This document shows positions 8,202 through 9,131 of a DNA stretch of 9,131 nucleotides, one piece after another. Made by a program: the position numbers and the translations under genes. Source of the DNA: JAUVRX01 sp049664225. GTDB taxonomy: Bacteria > Acidobacteriota > Thermoanaerobaculia > Multivoradales > JAHEKO01. Numbering within the stretch: position 1 is the stretch's first letter; every line of letters starts with the position of its first letter. The notes under the pieces were generated by a model. The model made no database searches. It had not been told where the DNA came from and worked only from the letters and a program-made list of their open reading frames with translations. The stretch is from assembly GCA_049664225.1 (NCBI GenBank), contig JBATEX010000217.1, forward strand, positions 1-9,131, given 5' to 3'.

Positions 8202-8451
8202 GGCGACCCACCTCCCGAGGCCGTGGACTTGTCGCTCTGGTCTGCCGAATTGAACGCCCTCGAAGGGGCACTACCGACAAGAGACGGAATTCCCGACAAT
8301 TGTTAGCCGCTCGAGGCAGAAGAATCCTCCAGCTACGATCACTGTCCACCAAGAGACCAAGAGTCAGGGGGCACTTCGGGCACAGACCTGCCACCAGCTC
8401 ATCCGTCGAGAGCCGGTGGCCGCAGTCGAGGCGGAGCGGGGCCACGGGCAT
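8170..8451 (-). CDS. Short zinc-ribbon-like reading frame, possibly the stump of a lost kinase gene
   Basis: A 93-codon frame from ATG 8451 to a TAG inside the receptor gene (32-nt overlap, different frame). Its first part (RLDCGHRL, then GLCPKCPLTLGL) matches the N-terminal zinc ribbon of the kinase in this window (CPDC, then GLCPRCLLGLAF). Both have exactly 13 residues between the second Cys and the third, but the first Cys is Arg here (codon CGC, 8431-8433, one base from TGC). Of codons 2-28, 24 end in G or C; of the next 26, only 12 do. Coding character therefore stops just after the ribbon, and what follows resembles nothing known. No clear ribosome site precedes the ATG. Sigma genes of the type just upstream are often followed by a kinase with this ribbon, so I favour a truncated kinase 5' end. 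A real small zinc protein (CxH...CPxC) is the alternative. Confidence 0.4.
   Translation of the reverse strand: MPVAPLRLDCGHRLSTDELVAGLCPKCPLTLGLLVDSDRSWRILLPRAANNCREFRLLSVVPLRGRSIRQTRATSPRPREVGRHETGETTRPI
8210..8215 (-). promoter_or_regulatory. Shine-Dalgarno of the receptor gene
   Basis: GGAGGT on the - strand lies 8 nt before ATG 8201, an ideal spacing. It fixes the receptor start and the signal peptide that follows it. Confidence 0.85.
8229..8299. repeat. TTGTCG words upstream of the receptor gene (operator candidates)
   Basis: On the - strand TTGTCGG occurs at 8293-8299 and 8274-8280, 19 bp apart (close to two helical turns), with the palindrome GGAATTCC at 8286-8293 between them. TTGTCG occurs again in opposite orientation at 8229-8234. 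All lie 28-98 bp before the receptor start. This could be a binding site for a dimeric or tandem regulator; the words are short and may be chance. Confidence 0.25.
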
Positions 8452-8486
8452 GATCGTCGCTTCTATGCGCGACCCTGATAGGTCGT

Positions 8487-8515
8487 GTCATAAAGGTAAG
8501 ACGGAAAACTGTGAA
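8487..8515 (-). promoter_or_regulatory. Candidate sigma70-type promoter for the receptor-kinase operon
   Basis: On the - strand TTCACA (8510-8515, 5 of 6 consensus) and TATGAC (8487-8492, 4 of 6) are separated by exactly 17 nt, in a patch richer in A/T than its surroundings. Transcription would start near 8480, beside a 5-bp inverted repeat CGACC/GGTCG (8470-8474, 8481-8485). The -35 lies just downstream of the sigma gene stop at 8520-8522. It would drive the short zinc-ribbon frame, the receptor and the kinase. Confidence 0.35.
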
Positions 8516-8519
8516 TTTG

Positions 8520-9131
8520 TTAGGCCTGGTGGGGTTCCCAGGGGCCTACGGCGCCCAGGAGATGACGCACTTCACCATCCACCTGATCTGGCTCGGCGAC
8601 GGTCTTCGCGATCTCGTCGCGCAGGAACTGGCCGAAGCTCTGGCGAAGCCGATGGACGGCGCCGCGCACGGCACCTTCGCTCATGTCCAGCTCCTCAGCG
8701 ACCTCACGATACGGAAGGTGAGGCTCCTCGCCCACAAGATAGGGCCTCAACTTCTCGAATCGAGTGGCATCACCACCAGTGGACTCCTTCTCCTCAAGCT
8801 TGCCCAGAGTCCGTTCGAGGACCGTGAGGGCCCAACGGCGCTCGTAGACCTGCTCCGGCGTCAAGCCGTCGCTGGGTTCGTATCCGTAACGGGATTCGGC
8901 GAGCTTGGCGTCGAGGGAAATGCCGATCTGGTCACCTCCACGCTTCTGGGCATGAGCTTTGTCCCGTTCATGGGAGAGAAAGTGCTTCAGAGTTGCAAGG
9001 AGGAAGGAGCGAAACTTGCCCTCAGCAGGGTCGACGCTCTTCAGGACGTCTTTTTCGAGTAGGTAGGCGAAGAAGGCCTGGGTGAGATCTGCAGCCTCTT
9101 CGGGTGAGTGACCCTGATGTCGAACGAACGC
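8520..9131 (-). CDS. ECF-type RNA polymerase sigma factor (5' end outside window)
   Basis: The frame is open from the right window edge to TAA at 8520-8522 (203 visible residues). It would direct RNA polymerase to a specific promoter set. Visible residues 1-65 are sigma region 2: HQGHSPEEAADLTQAFF, then LLEKDVLKSVDPAEGKFRSF and LKHFLSHERDKAHAQKRGG. This is the hallmark of a sigma group common in Planctomycetota, Acidobacteriota and Verrucomicrobiota. Region 4 with its helix-turn-helix follows (LPYREVAEELDMSEGAVRGA, then VHRLRQSFGQFLRDEI), and a short C-terminal tail ends in EPHQA. By comparison with the family, only about 50 N-terminal residues are missing. ATG- and TTG-initiated shorter readings inside the frame are not credible because region 2 lies upstream of them. 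No anti-sigma gene is seen downstream; in this group Ser/Thr kinases often neighbour the sigma gene instead. Confidence 0.9.
   Translation of the reverse strand, partial: AFVRHQGHSPEEAADLTQAFFAYLLEKDVLKSVDPAEGKFRSFLLATLKHFLSHERDKAHAQKRGGDQIGISLDAKLAESRYGYEPSDGLTPEQVYERRWALTVLERTLGKLEEKESTGGDATRFEKLRPYLVGEEPHLPYREVAEELDMSEGAVRGAVHRLRQSFGQFLRDEIAKTVAEPDQVDGEVRHLLGAVGPWEPHQA

Larger units (their letters stand above)
8202..8519. other. Spacer between sigma factor and receptor genes
   Basis: About 318 bp without a firmly established gene. From right to left it holds the promoter candidate, the 5-bp inverted repeat near 8470-8485, the zinc-ribbon-like frame, then roughly 150 bp of non-coding character with TTGTCG words and a 4-bp hairpin (GCCC/GGGC, near 8257-8270), and finally the receptor ribosome site. 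I see no terminator with a T run after the sigma gene, so read-through into the operon is possible. Confidence 0.6.

Noticed and set aside
8296..8303. ACAATTGT palindrome as a separate operator
   Set aside because: An 8-bp A/T-rich palindrome alone is too likely by chance; it overlaps one of the TTGTCGG words and is not counted separately.
8520..8864. A short 114-residue version of the sigma protein starting at 8864
   Set aside because: The frame continues without a stop to the window edge and encodes region 2 there; the codon at 8864 is an internal TTG.
8511..9062. + strand frame (183 codons) opposite the sigma factor
   Set aside because: The - strand encodes clear sigma regions 2 and 4 over the same bases; the + product has no recognisable feature.

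Overview
The window looks like a piece of an Acidobacteriota genome, most likely Thermoanaerobaculia-like. This is inferred from gene families: a large Oar-type TonB-dependent receptor, a giant zinc-ribbon/Ser-Thr kinase/nSTAND/WD40 protein and an ECF sigma factor of the kinase-associated type. I ran no database search, and other GC-rich phyla with the same families (Planctomycetota, Myxococcota) cannot be excluded. No tRNA, rRNA, CRISPR array, integrase or transposase is visible.

Layout. At the left edge is the 3' part of a + strand gene with two DUF4214-type repeats (3-482), whose 5' end lies outside the window. Everything else reads on the - strand. From right to left these are: an ECF sigma factor cut by the right edge (8520-9131); a spacer of about 320 bp (8202-8519) with a candidate promoter, a short zinc-ribbon-like reading frame and repeated TTGTCG words; an Oar-like TonB-dependent outer-membrane receptor (5211-8201); and a 1570-residue membrane-anchored protein kinase (498-5210). 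The kinase and the DUF4214 gene converge, with 15 bases between their stop codons and no recognisable terminator.

How the genes may work together. The receptor stop codon abuts the kinase start codon, and the kinase Shine-Dalgarno lies inside the last receptor codons, so the two are almost certainly co-transcribed and probably translationally coupled. The kinase has an intact catalytic core and nSTAND P-loop in the cytoplasm, one membrane helix, and 14 blade-like repeats predicted to lie in the periplasm. The pair could form a trans-envelope sensing unit with the upstream sigma factor as an output. That is inference; substrate, signal and phospho-targets are unknown.

Most notable details: (i) the reading frame just after the sigma gene repeats the kinase's N-terminal zinc ribbon with identical Cys spacing, but one Cys has become Arg and the coding signature collapses right after it, which suggests the stump of a lost second kinase; (ii) a palindromic element of about 81 nt appears inserted in frame in the nSTAND region of the kinase; (iii) the WD40-like region resolves into exactly 14 regularly spaced blade ends, i.e. 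two seven-bladed propellers.
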